Shown piece by piece: positions 9,037 through 17,103 of a DNA stretch of 64,000 nucleotides (within the stretch, counting starts at the first letter, position 1; each line of letters begins with the position of its first letter). The notes below the pieces were generated by a model. It did not search any database. It had not been told where the DNA came from and was given only the letters and a program-made list of their open reading frames with translations. The position numbers and the translations under genes are program-made. The stretch spans positions 2,170,001-2,234,000 of the forward strand of contig JAMLJC010000001.1 in the NCBI GenBank assembly GCA_023953845.1. Direction: 5' to 3'. This stretch comes from Rhizobiaceae bacterium. GTDB lineage: Bacteria > Pseudomonadota > Alphaproteobacteria > Rhizobiales > Rhizobiaceae.

Positions 9037-9972
9037 TCATCGCGTGAGCAACCGGCGAAAGCTCTGCCAAGGCCTGCCGTCTATCGCTGACAGCCCGAGA
9101 CCGATCAAGGCCATGCCGGCAACATGTCTCGGCAGCAGACTCTCGTTCAGGAGCAGGATTCCGAGCACGATGGCGCTGACCGGGATCAGGAACGTCACCA
9201 GCAGCAGGTTGGTCGCGCCGGCCGTGGCGAGAATCCGGAAATACAGCACATAGGCCAGCGCCGTCGAGATCGACGCCAGGCCGATCAGGGCGCCGGCCGT
9301 CGCCACGCCGGGGACGCCCAGCGTCCAAGGCCTGTCCATGACGAGCATGACGGGCGTCAGGAGGACGCTCGAAGCGATCAGTTGCCCGGCGGCTGTCGTC
9401 ATCGGCGTGACGTTCATGGCCCGGAACCGACGGCCGAAAATGCCCGCGAGCGCGTAGGACACCGCTCCCGCCACGCAAAGCAATTGCGCCATGACGCCGG
9501 TTCCCGCGGTCCGCGTGGCATCGATGCCGATCGTGGCGGCGACGCCCGTGAACCCTATCGCGACGCCGAGCAGCTTGCCGCCTGTCATCCTTTCGTCGCG
9601 GGTCAGCAGGTGGGCGAAGACCACCGTGAAGAGCGGCGTGGAGGCATTGAGCACCGAGGCTACGCCCGAGGCGACGTGTTGCTGTCCCCACACGATGAGG
9701 GAAAAGGGAACGGCGTTGTTCAGCAGTCCCATGCCGAAAAAGGCTTTCCAGATCTGGCGGTCCGCCGGCAGTCCCTGTCCGCTGAGGCGCAACAGGGCGA
9801 GCAGGATGGCCGCAGCAAGCGCGACCCTGCAGACGACGATGGTGAAGACAGGCAGTTCCCGCACGGCGATGCCGTTGAAGAAGAACGAGCCGCCCCATAC
9901 GGCCGAAAGTGCGATCAGCATTGCCCATTCAGGCGCTGTCATGGGCCGTTTCTGTGAGAGAGATGGGGACAT
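9037..9972 (-). CDS. EamA/DMT family transporter
   Basis: Inner-membrane protein of 311 residues with about ten hydrophobic segments and two EamA repeats. The N-terminal WAMLIALSAVWGGSFFFNGIAV and the paired GYALAGIFGRRFRA and LASISTALAYVLYFRIL segments are typical of drug/metabolite exporters of the RhaT/YdcZ/EamA superfamily. Start ATG at 9972; an internal ATG at 9942 (MTAPEW) is a possible shorter start. It stands alone on the minus strand between the SDR operon and livF. Within a catabolic island it may export a metabolite, but the family is too broad for a substrate call. Confidence 0.9.
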   Translation of the reverse strand: MSPSLSQKRPMTAPEWAMLIALSAVWGGSFFFNGIAVRELPVFTIVVCRVALAAAILLALLRLSGQGLPADRQIWKAFFGMGLLNNAVPFSLIVWGQQHVASGVASVLNASTPLFTVVFAHLLTRDERMTGGKLLGVAIGFTGVAATIGIDATRTAGTGVMAQLLCVAGAVSYALAGIFGRRFRAMNVTPMTTAAGQLIASSVLLTPVMLVMDRPWTLGVPGVATAGALIGLASISTALAYVLYFRILATAGATNLLLVTFLIPVSAIVLGILLLNESLLPRHVAGMALIGLGLSAIDGRPWQSFRRLLTR

Positions 9973-10073
9973 CGCGTACCTTCGAGCCGGGGCTGGGACA
10001 GCGCCGGCCGAACGGATGCACTCGGGCGGCGGGACGAGCCACCCGATTTGCGCCTCGAGAATTGCTGCGGCCG

Positions 10074-10826
10074 TCAGGCCACTTCGCCGGTCTCGACGCC
10101 GAGGTAGAACTTCTGGATGTCCTGATTGGCGCCAAGCTCGGCGGTAGTGCCGGAGAGCACGGTGCGGCCGTTCTCGATGACATAGCCGTAGGACGCGTAT
10201 TTCAGCGCGATCACCGCATTCTGCTCGACCAGAAGGATGGAAACCCTCTTTTCGCGGTTGATGCGCGCGATGATCTCGAAGATCTCCTTGACGATCAGCG
10301 GCGCCAGACCGAGCGACGGCTCGTCGAGCAGGATCATCTCTGGGTCCGCCACCAGCGCGCGGCCGATGGCGAGCATCTGCTGCTCGCCGCCGGAGAGATA
10401 GCCCGCCTGCTGGTCGCGGCGCGTGGAGAGGATCGGAAAGTAGGAATAGACCTCCTCGAACGCCTCCTTGCGCGGCCGCGCGCGGCGCTGGGCGAAGGTG
10501 GCGGCGATGAGGTTTTCCTCCACCGTCATGTCGGCGAAGATATGCCTGCCCTCGCGCACGTGGAACACGCCGCGCCGCACGATCTGGTGCGGCGCGAGCT
10601 TCAGCATGTCCTTGCCGCCGATCTTGATCGATCCGCGGGTGACGCGTCCGCCCTCGAGCGGCAGGAAGCTGGAGATCGCCTTGAGCGTCGTCGTCTTGCC
10701 CGCGCCGTTGGCGCCGAGCAGGGCGACGATCGCGCCTTCCGGCACGGTGAGGCTGAGGTCCGACAGGGCCTGGATCACACCCTGGTAGACGACCTCCAGA
10801 TTCCTGATCTCGAGACCGGACGCCAT
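10074..10826 (-). CDS. livF: Liv-type ABC transporter ATP-binding protein (LivF-like)
   Basis: Cytoplasmic ATPase of 250 residues of a branched-chain-amino-acid-type importer. Walker A GANGAGKTT is near residues 33-41, the signature LSGGEQQML near 143 and Walker B MILLDEPSLGLAP near 160; the length and the HLRE-like tail fit LivF. It is the last gene of the minus-strand operon livG-livH-livM-livJ-livF (14820 to 10074), starting 4 bases after the binding-protein stop. In HAAT-family operons outside enteric bacteria the cargo is often not an amino acid, and here the catabolic neighbours favour an organic acid substrate (inference). Confidence 0.93.
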   Translation of the reverse strand: MASGLEIRNLEVVYQGVIQALSDLSLTVPEGAIVALLGANGAGKTTTLKAISSFLPLEGGRVTRGSIKIGGKDMLKLAPHQIVRRGVFHVREGRHIFADMTVEENLIAATFAQRRARPRKEAFEEVYSYFPILSTRRDQQAGYLSGGEQQMLAIGRALVADPEMILLDEPSLGLAPLIVKEIFEIIARINREKRVSILLVEQNAVIALKYASYGYVIENGRTVLSGTTAELGANQDIQKFYLGVETGEVA

Positions 10827-10830
10827 GGAA

Positions 10831-12039
10831 TCAGGTCACCTTCATCCAGCCGCTGAGATCCTTGAGGTCCCAGTTGTTGGCTTCGCTGTAGGTGACCAGA
10901 CGCGCCAGCCCGATCTGCTGGTTGGTGATCGTCACCGGAGAATCGACGATGCCGCCTGTGTCCCAGTCCTTCACGCTGCGCAGCGCCTCGGCGAGATTGT
11001 CGCCGTTGACCTCCTTGCCGGCGTCGATGACGATCTCGAAGGCCTTCGTCGCCATCATCGCGCTCATCCAGGCGTCGAGGAAGCCGTCGCGGACATAGCC
11101 CGAGAAGTTCGGATAGACCTCCTTGCAGATCGTGCCGAGCGTCTCCATCGTCGGACCGGCCGGCTTGATGGTGTCGTCGTTCCACACCTTGGTCGCGACG
11201 AGGCCCTCGGTGACGTCCTTCATCTCCATGAGCTTGGCCCGCTCGCTCTCCCAGATGGTGTTGAGGAACACCACGTCGTCCATGCCGTAGTCGCGCACGA
11301 GGCGGATGATCTCCGGCCAGACCGCGTAGGAATAGCCGTGGTGGATGACGTGGGTCGGCTGCGCTTGGCGGATGGCGAGGGCGAAGGCCGAGACGTCGGT
11401 TTCCACGAACTTCGTCTGCTGGATGAGCGGCACCTCGATGCCGAGTTCCTTGGCGTAGGCGGCCGCCGCCTCGATGCCGTCTCGGCCCATGCCGGTCGAG
11501 GAGTGGACGAAGACGAGGCTTGCCGGATTGGAGCCGGCGGATTTCTTGACGTAGTCGACGAGCATCTTGAGCTGGGCGCCGTAGGTGGCGCCAGGCACGA
11601 AGTGATAGGGGAAGTTCTTCTCGTCGGCGAGTTCGGACGCGAAGGAGCCGGACGTCATGAAGATCTTGTTGGTCGAGTTGTTCTCGGGCGAGATCGCCTG
11701 GATCATGCCCGTCGACTCTCCGAAGATATAGTCGACACGGCCGGCCGCGAGCGCCTTCTTGAGGTTGGCGACGGCGACGTCGACCTTGAAGGTCGAATCG
11801 TTGATCGTCAGGTTGACCTTGCGGCCGCGAATGCCGCCCTGGCTGTTGATCCACTTGGCGTAGGCGGTGAACCCGTCGCCCTGGAACTTGCCGCCCTCGG
11901 CGGCCGGACCCGTAAGGTCGCAATGGATGGACCAGTTGAGGTCGTCGGCCGCGGCGGCCGTGCGTATGTTGAAGCCGGTCACGACGCCGGCGGCAGCGGT
12001 GGCGCCTGCGGCCTTCAGGAATTTACGTCTGGTAAGCAT
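10831..12039 (-). CDS. livJ: Liv-type ABC transporter substrate-binding protein
   Basis: Periplasmic binding protein of 402 residues with a twin-arginine-type leader (LTRRKFLKAAGATAAAG) and AAA-AD cleavage region near residue 32. The start is ATG 12039, preceded by GGAGGAG at a good distance; a GTG 12 bases further upstream is inside that ribosome site. The mature part has the Peripla_BP_6 pattern (INSQGGIRGRKVNLTINDS, DYIFGESTGM, SGSFASE). It lies between livM and livF, 72 bases after the livM stop. Export by Tat implies folding before export, common in this family in alphaproteobacteria. The ligand is unknown. Confidence 0.92.
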   Translation of the reverse strand: MLTRRKFLKAAGATAAAGVVTGFNIRTAAAADDLNWSIHCDLTGPAAEGGKFQGDGFTAYAKWINSQGGIRGRKVNLTINDSTFKVDVAVANLKKALAAGRVDYIFGESTGMIQAISPENNSTNKIFMTSGSFASELADEKNFPYHFVPGATYGAQLKMLVDYVKKSAGSNPASLVFVHSSTGMGRDGIEAAAAYAKELGIEVPLIQQTKFVETDVSAFALAIRQAQPTHVIHHGYSYAVWPEIIRLVRDYGMDDVVFLNTIWESERAKLMEMKDVTEGLVATKVWNDDTIKPAGPTMETLGTICKEVYPNFSGYVRDGFLDAWMSAMMATKAFEIVIDAGKEVNGDNLAEALRSVKDWDTGGIVDSPVTITNQQIGLARLVTYSEANNWDLKDLSGWMKVT

Positions 12040-12111
12040 GTTCTCCTCCACGTTGTGCGACTCTGCGGTCGCGGTTCACGTCATGCCGGCGGACGGCCGG
12101 CGCGGTTTTCG

Positions 12112-13146
12112 TCACGCGTTGCCGCGTGAGAATTTCTGGCGCGCACGCTTCCAGAGCTGCGCTAGCCCGCGCGGCTCCAGGATCAGGAAGCCGACCATCA
12201 GCATGCCGAAGATGGTTTCGCGCAGCGGCGTCAGGACCGTCGCAAGATCGTATCCGAGGCTGCTGCCGACGAGCAGCGAACCTTCGCGCAGCAGTTCCGG
12301 CAGCAGCGTCATGAATGCCGCGCCGAGTATGGCGCCGAGGATGGAACCCATCCCGCCGACGATGACCGCCGACAGGAAGAACACGGAGAGCAGGAGCCCG
12401 AACTGCTCGGGATTCACGAAGCGGTTGAAATAGGCGAGCAGCGCGCCGGCGATGCCCGCGTAGAAGCTGCCGAGCGCGAAGGCCATCAGCTTGTATCCGA
12501 CGATCTCGACGCCCAGCACCTGGGCGGTGAGATCGCGCTCGCGGATGGCGATGAAGGCGCGGCCGACACGCGAGCGCACGACATTGCTGGCGAAGATGGT
12601 GGAAAGCACGACGAAGGCGAGGATGAGATAATAGACGCGCGTCTCGTTGTTGAGCGGATAGCCGAACACCTCCGCCGGCGCGACCGGCAGGCCGACATCG
12701 CCATTCGTCACCGACTGCCAGTGCACGAACACGAAATGCAGGATGAACTGCGCCGCGAGCGTCGCGATGACCAGGTAGAGGCCGCGAATGCGCAGCGACG
12801 GCAGGCCGAATGCCACGCCGATGACCGCCGCCGAGATGCCGGCGGCCGGAATGGCGATCCAGAACGGCACGCCGAAATAGGTCTGCAGGATCGCGACCGT
12901 ATAGGCGCCGACACCGACGAAGGCGGCATGCCCCAGCGAGAGCAGCCCCGTATAGCCCATCATGATGTTGAGGCCGTGCGTGGCCACGATGTTGATGCCA
13001 AGCAGGCCGGCGAAATAGATCCAGTAGCCCGGCGCCACGAGCGGCAGCGCGGCCAGCGCCGCAACCAGCGCGGCCTTCCAGGCAAGCCGCCCGCTCCGGG
13101 ATTGCGTCAGCGCCCGCGCCGGTGACGTGTCGACAGCGCTCACCAT
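12112..13146 (-). CDS. livM: Liv-type ABC transporter permease (LivM-like)
   Basis: Membrane permease of 344 residues, about ten hydrophobic segments. LivM-type signature segments are visible: GLNIMMGYTGLLSLGHAAFVGVGAY near residue 40, TLAAQFILHFVF near 115, and the cytoplasmic coupling region ERDLTAQVLGVEIVGYKLMAFALGSFYAGIAG near 205-235. The ATG shares its A with the TGA of livH, so the two permeases are translationally coupled. It pairs with LivH to form the channel for the transporter encoded from 14820 down to 10074. Confidence 0.93.
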   Translation of the reverse strand: MVSAVDTSPARALTQSRSGRLAWKAALVAALAALPLVAPGYWIYFAGLLGINIVATHGLNIMMGYTGLLSLGHAAFVGVGAYTVAILQTYFGVPFWIAIPAAGISAAVIGVAFGLPSLRIRGLYLVIATLAAQFILHFVFVHWQSVTNGDVGLPVAPAEVFGYPLNNETRVYYLILAFVVLSTIFASNVVRSRVGRAFIAIRERDLTAQVLGVEIVGYKLMAFALGSFYAGIAGALLAYFNRFVNPEQFGLLLSVFFLSAVIVGGMGSILGAILGAAFMTLLPELLREGSLLVGSSLGYDLATVLTPLRETIFGMLMVGFLILEPRGLAQLWKRARQKFSRGNA

Positions 13147-14027
13147 CAGATCCTCTCGACTTCTCTGCTGCCGAATAGGCCGTTCGGGCGGACCAGGAGC
13201 ACGATCAGGGCGAGAACATAGGGCGTTATCTCACGGAACTCGGTCGGCAGGACGAGGCCGGTGATCGCCTCCAGCCAGCCGATGATGAAGCCCGAGACGA
13301 GAACGCCGCCGATCGAATTGAGACCGCCGAGGATGACCACGGCCAGCACGTTGAGAGCCACGACGCCGAGCTGCGGCGTCAGCGTGTTGACGTTCGCCAT
13401 CAGCACGCCGCTGATGCAGCCGGTGATGGCCGCGATGACCCAGGTGAAAGCGATGACGCGGCGCACGTCGATGCCCATCGAATAGGCGGTGATGGCGTCC
13501 GCCGCCGCCGCGCGCAACGCCACGCCGGCGCGCGAGTAGCGCAGGTAGGCGATCAGCGCCACCACGATGACGACGGCGATGGCGAAGGCCCGCGCCGTCT
13601 TGCCCGGCACGAATATGTCGCCGAGCATGAAGGGCGAGCGCGACAGGATAGCGGGGATCTGCATCTCGTTCGGACCCCAGATCATGCCGACGACGCCGCG
13701 GATGATTGAGCCGACGCCGAAGGTGACCATGACCACGGCGATGAAGGGCCGTCCCAGCATCGGCCGGATCGCGACACGCTCGATGACGAGCGCTACCGCG
13801 ATCGAACCGGCCAGCGCCGCGATCAGTCCGAGCACCGGCCCGAGCGCGAAGGTGACCGCGGCGGCATAGAAGAAGTAGGCCGACAGCATCATCATCTCGC
13901 CCATGGCGAAGTTGAAGGTGCGCGACGACTTGAAGATCACGATGATGCCGAGCGCGATGAGCGCGTAGACGCCGCCGGCCGCGATGCCGACGATGGAATA
14001 CTCGACGAACTGCTGGAGCGGGCTCAT
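13146..14027 (-). CDS. livH: Liv-type ABC transporter permease (LivH-like)
   Basis: Membrane permease of 293 residues with about eight hydrophobic segments. Characteristic LivH parts are GIAAGGVYALIALGIIVIFKSSRTFNFAMGEMMMLSAY at the N-terminus and the coupling loop RAAAADAITAYSMGIDVRRVIAFTWVIAAITG near 175-205. It begins 10 bases after the livG stop. Together with LivM it forms the membrane pore of the minus-strand importer. Nothing in it identifies the substrate. Confidence 0.93.
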   Translation of the reverse strand: MSPLQQFVEYSIVGIAAGGVYALIALGIIVIFKSSRTFNFAMGEMMMLSAYFFYAAAVTFALGPVLGLIAALAGSIAVALVIERVAIRPMLGRPFIAVVMVTFGVGSIIRGVVGMIWGPNEMQIPAILSRSPFMLGDIFVPGKTARAFAIAVVIVVALIAYLRYSRAGVALRAAAADAITAYSMGIDVRRVIAFTWVIAAITGCISGVLMANVNTLTPQLGVVALNVLAVVILGGLNSIGGVLVSGFIIGWLEAITGLVLPTEFREITPYVLALIVLLVRPNGLFGSREVERI

Positions 14028-14037
14028 GTCATCCCCC

Positions 14038-14820
14038 TCAGGCCGCGTTCTGCGTCGGCTCGTCGGCCGTGCCGAGATATGCCTTGATGACGTCCGGATT
14101 GGCGCGCACCTCGTCCGGCGTGCCGGACGCGATGGGCCTGCCGAAGGACAGCACCACGACGTGATCCGAAATGCTCATGACCATGCTCATGTCGTGCTCG
14201 ATGAGCAGCACGGTGGTGTTCCAGTCCTTTTTCACGCCGAGCACGAAGCGGCTCATTTCGCGCTTCTCCTCGCGGTTCATGCCGGCGACCGGTTCGTCGA
14301 GCAGCAGGATCTTCGGCCGCATCACCAGCGCGCGGGCGAGCTCCACGCGCTTCTGCAGTCCGTAGGCGAGGTCTTCCACGTAGTGATGCTTCACATGATC
14401 GAGTTCCAGCAGTCCGACAATGTCGCGCTGGATGGCGCGGTCGAGTTCATCCTCCTCGCGGCGCGTCAGCGGCAGCCGCAGGCCGGCGGACAGGATGCCG
14501 CTCTTCAGGTTCGTGTGGGCGCCGAGCTTGATGTTGTCGAGCACCGTCATGCCGTGGAACAGCGCAATGTTCTGGAAGGTGCGCGACATGCCGCGATAGG
14601 CGCGCGCATGAGGCTTCAGGCCGGAAATGTCCTCGCCGTCGAGGATGACCCTGCCGGCCTGCGGCTTGTAGAAACCCGAGACGACGTTGAACAGGCTGGT
14701 CTTGCCGGCGCCGTTGGGTCCGATCACGGCCGTGATCTTGCTCTTGTCGGCGCGAACCGTCACGCCGGACAGCGCCTTCACCCCGCCGAAGGAGAGCTGG
14801 ATGTCCTCCACAAGAAGCAT
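14038..14820 (-). CDS. livG: Liv-type ABC transporter ATP-binding protein (LivG-like)
   Basis: Cytoplasmic ATPase, 260 residues from the ATG at 14820 (MLLVEDIQLSFGGVKALSGV). Walker A GPNGAGKTS is near 33-41, the degenerate signature LAYGLQKRVELARAL near 150, Walker B ILLLDEPVAGMN near 170, and the BCA_ABC_TP_C tail GTPDEVRANPDVIKAYLG is present. The ribosome site before 14820 is weak, and upstream in-frame starts up to 14922 exist, so the N-terminus is uncertain by up to 34 residues. It is the first gene of the importer operon, and the CTAAC-type site at 14933-14946 lies just upstream. Confidence 0.9.
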   Translation of the reverse strand: MLLVEDIQLSFGGVKALSGVTVRADKSKITAVIGPNGAGKTSLFNVVSGFYKPQAGRVILDGEDISGLKPHARAYRGMSRTFQNIALFHGMTVLDNIKLGAHTNLKSGILSAGLRLPLTRREEDELDRAIQRDIVGLLELDHVKHHYVEDLAYGLQKRVELARALVMRPKILLLDEPVAGMNREEKREMSRFVLGVKKDWNTTVLLIEHDMSMVMSISDHVVVLSFGRPIASGTPDEVRANPDVIKAYLGTADEPTQNAA

Positions 14821-14932
14821 CAGAGCACCCGTCCCGCGCGCAAGACACGGCTGGAACGCGGCGAACCGCCGGCAATCATCTGTTTCCTCCCTTGGTCGAG
14901 GCGGAGCCCGCCGATCGGCCATTTCTCAAACT

Positions 14933-14946
14933 CTAACAGTTGTTCG
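14933..14946. promoter_or_regulatory. Candidate TetR operator (site B)
   Basis: CTAAC-AGTT-GTTCG: the same arm and spacing as the site beside the TetR gene, with one mismatch in the right arm. An outer inverted repeat CAAACT...AGTTTG surrounds it. It lies 113 bases upstream of livG, in front of the minus-strand importer operon, and 43 bases after the stop of the hydratase gene at 14989. Confidence 0.5.
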
Positions 14947-14988
14947 AAAGTTTGTCACCACAGATTTCGCAAGTACGGCGAGCGGTTC

Positions 14989-15759
14989 TCAACTCACTGA
15001 AAAGACTGGGTTTCTCTTTTCCAGAAAGGCTGTCATCGCCTCTTTCTTGTCCGCCGTTCCGAACAGCAGATAGGCCGCGCGCCGCTCCAGCATCAGCGCC
15101 GTCTCGAGCGGAACATCCATGCCGGCGAGCACCGCCCGCTTGATCTCCGCCACGGCGACCGGCGGCATCGCGGCGACGGACGAGGCGATGGCCACCGCCT
15201 CGTCGACGGCCCGGTCATCCTCGACCACCTTGCTCACCAGACCGGCCGAGAACGCCTCGTCTGCGCTCATGGAGGCGCCGGTGAGCAGCATCAGCATGGC
15301 GCGATGCTTGCCGATCGCGCGCGTCAGGCGCTGCGTGCCGCCCGCGCCCGGCATGATGCCGAGCTTCACCTCCGGCTGGCCGAAAGTCGCACCTCTTCCG
15401 GCCACGATGATGTCGGCGGTCATTGCCGGTTCGCACCCGCCGCCGAGCGCATAGCCGTTCACGGCGGCCACGATCGGCCTGGGGCATTGGCTGATCGCCG
15501 CCCAGTTGGCTTCGTCGCCGCGTGCCATCATCCCTGCGGGGTCGGCCTCCGCCATGGCCTTGATGTCGGCTCCTGCGGCGAAGGCGCGGCGATCGCCCGT
15601 GACGACGATGGCGCGGCAGTCCGGATCGATCGACAGGGCGAGGAAATGCTCGCGCAGTTCCTCCCGCAATTCGGGGCTCAGCGCATTGCGCGCCTCCGGG
15701 CGGTTGAGACGCAGAAGCACGACATGGGCGGCGGGGCGCTCGATGAGTACGTTCGTCAA
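14989..15759 (-). CDS. Enoyl-CoA hydratase
   Basis: Crotonase-family hydratase, about 256 residues, adding water to a 2-enoyl-CoA. The TTG at 15759 is preferred as start because GGGGAGGCAGGA precedes it; a GTG at 15798 gives a 13-residue longer form. AAGADIKAM (oxyanion hole), NGYALGGGCEPAM and FGQPEVKLGIMPGAGGTQRL carry the two catalytic glutamates, and the tail EGMTAFLEKRNPVF-like end (MTAFLEKRNPVFS) is typical. Unlike the hydratase at 4313 it has the complete active site. It is divergent from the MBL hydrolase across a region holding a perfect CTAAC-N4-GTTAG site. Confidence 0.93.
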   Translation of the reverse strand: MTNVLIERPAAHVVLLRLNRPEARNALSPELREELREHFLALSIDPDCRAIVVTGDRRAFAAGADIKAMAEADPAGMMARGDEANWAAISQCPRPIVAAVNGYALGGGCEPAMTADIIVAGRGATFGQPEVKLGIMPGAGGTQRLTRAIGKHRAMLMLLTGASMSADEAFSAGLVSKVVEDDRAVDEAVAIASSVAAMPPVAVAEIKRAVLAGMDVPLETALMLERRAAYLLFGTADKKEAMTAFLEKRNPVFSVS

Positions 15760-15827
15760 TCCTGCCTCCCCTGATTGCCGATCGCTATTGCGGCGCACGC
15801 GAAATTCACGGTTTACGCGATCAAATT

Positions 15828-15841
15828 CTAACGATAGTTAG
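15828..15841. promoter_or_regulatory. Candidate TetR operator (site C)
   Basis: CTAAC-GATA-GTTAG, perfect arms with the same 4-bp spacer as site A and AT-rich flanks (AAATT and ATTAT). It sits between the divergent hydratase (start 15759, minus) and MBL hydrolase (start 15930, plus), where one bound repressor could control both. Confidence 0.6.
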
Positions 15842-15929
15842 ATTATAAGCGGGGAAGCGATGTGTCAAAGGTTGTCGCCGGCATCCGGACCCTGTACCTG
15901 CCGCGTGGCCGAGGGAGTGAGGACCGATC

Positions 15930-16970
15930 ATGCTCGCGACACACTGGAAGGACCTCCAGTTTCCCTGGAACGATGCTCCCGGGAGCGGCGCGGTGCGCCA
16001 AGTCGCGCCGGGGTTGCTGTGGGCGCGCCTGCCGCTGCCCTTCCGTCTCAACCATGTCAACGTATGGCTGATCGACGAGGGCGACGGCTGGACCGTGATC
16101 GACACGGGCTGCGCGACGCCTCAGATCATCGCGGTCTGGGAAACGCTTCTGGCCGGCCCGATGCGCGGCGGCCGCGTCACGCGCGTCATCGCGACGCATG
16201 GGCATGTCGACCATATCGGCCTGGCCGGCTGGCTTGTGGAGCGCTTCGGCGCGGATTTCACCGGGACCTTCGCAGAATGGGTGTGGGCCCGCGTCACCCA
16301 TACCAGCGACGTGCCCAACTCCAGCGCGGCCTATCATGCCTATCTCGTGCACAACGGCTTCGACGCGGCAGCAGCGAGGCAACTCGTCGCCAGCCGCCAG
16401 CGCTTCATCGACCTTTCGACGCCGCTTCCCGGCTGGATAACCGAAATACGCGACGGCGATACCCTTCCGATGGGCGGCAGGGACTGGCGGGTGATCGTGA
16501 CGCGCGGCCATGCCTTCGAACATGCCTCGTTCCACGACCCGGTCGGCAACGTACTGATCGCGGGCGACCATCTGCTGCCGAAGATCAGCCCGGTCATCGC
16601 CGTCTACGAAATGATCCCGCAGGCCGATCCGCTCGGGGACTATCTCGCATCGTTTCCGCAATTCGACTGCGTCGCCGACGACGCGCTGGTCCTGCCTTCG
16701 CACGGGTTGCCCTACCATGGCATTCGTCCGCGCATCGATCAGTTGCGCGAGCATCATCGCCAGCGGCTGGATGCGACGGCGGATTTTCTGCGTAATCCGA
16801 AGAGTGCGGTCGAACTCGCCCGCGAAATGTTTCCGCATATAGAAGGGCCGGAGAACATCGGCTTCGCGCTCGGCGAGACGCTGGCGCATGTCAACCGCCT
16901 CGTCCGCCAGGGCATCGTGGCGGATATTTCTCCGCGCGGAGCCGGCGCCATCTACCGGACAGTCGGCTGA
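15930..16970 (+). CDS. MBL-fold metallo-hydrolase
   Basis: Metallo-beta-lactamase-fold protein of 346 residues. The zinc motif THGHVDHIGLAG is near residues 89-100, with further metal ligands expected in RGHAFEHASFHD (near 192-203) and in LIAGDHLLPKISP (near 211). The C-terminal part adds a helical domain ending HVNRLVRQGIVADISPRG. The start has GGGAGTGAGG upstream. Such proteins in CoA-ester clusters can act as thioesterases or lactonases, but the family also includes glyoxalase-II-like enzymes, so the reaction is open. It is divergent from the hydratase at 14989 and shares its candidate operator. Confidence 0.9.
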   Translation: MLATHWKDLQFPWNDAPGSGAVRQVAPGLLWARLPLPFRLNHVNVWLIDEGDGWTVIDTGCATPQIIAVWETLLAGPMRGGRVTRVIATHGHVDHIGLAGWLVERFGADFTGTFAEWVWARVTHTSDVPNSSAAYHAYLVHNGFDAAAARQLVASRQRFIDLSTPLPGWITEIRDGDTLPMGGRDWRVIVTRGHAFEHASFHDPVGNVLIAGDHLLPKISPVIAVYEMIPQADPLGDYLASFPQFDCVADDALVLPSHGLPYHGIRPRIDQLREHHRQRLDATADFLRNPKSAVELAREMFPHIEGPENIGFALGETLAHVNRLVRQGIVADISPRGAGAIYRTVG

Positions 16971-17103
16971 TCGGCCGCGGCTGCGAACGGGCCGTGTCTT
17001 GCCCGTTGTTCGCATTGGTGATTTAGTTTCCGTCCGGCGCGGAGAGGTCGCACTTGCGCGACCTCGATGGTCTATGTGTCATCATCACGGACAGGGGGCA
17101 GGC

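Noticed and set aside
9973..10073. Terminator after livF (minus strand) from the GGGCGGC...GCCACCC dyad
   Set aside because: The stem has a mismatch and no U-tract on either strand, so it was not called as a feature.
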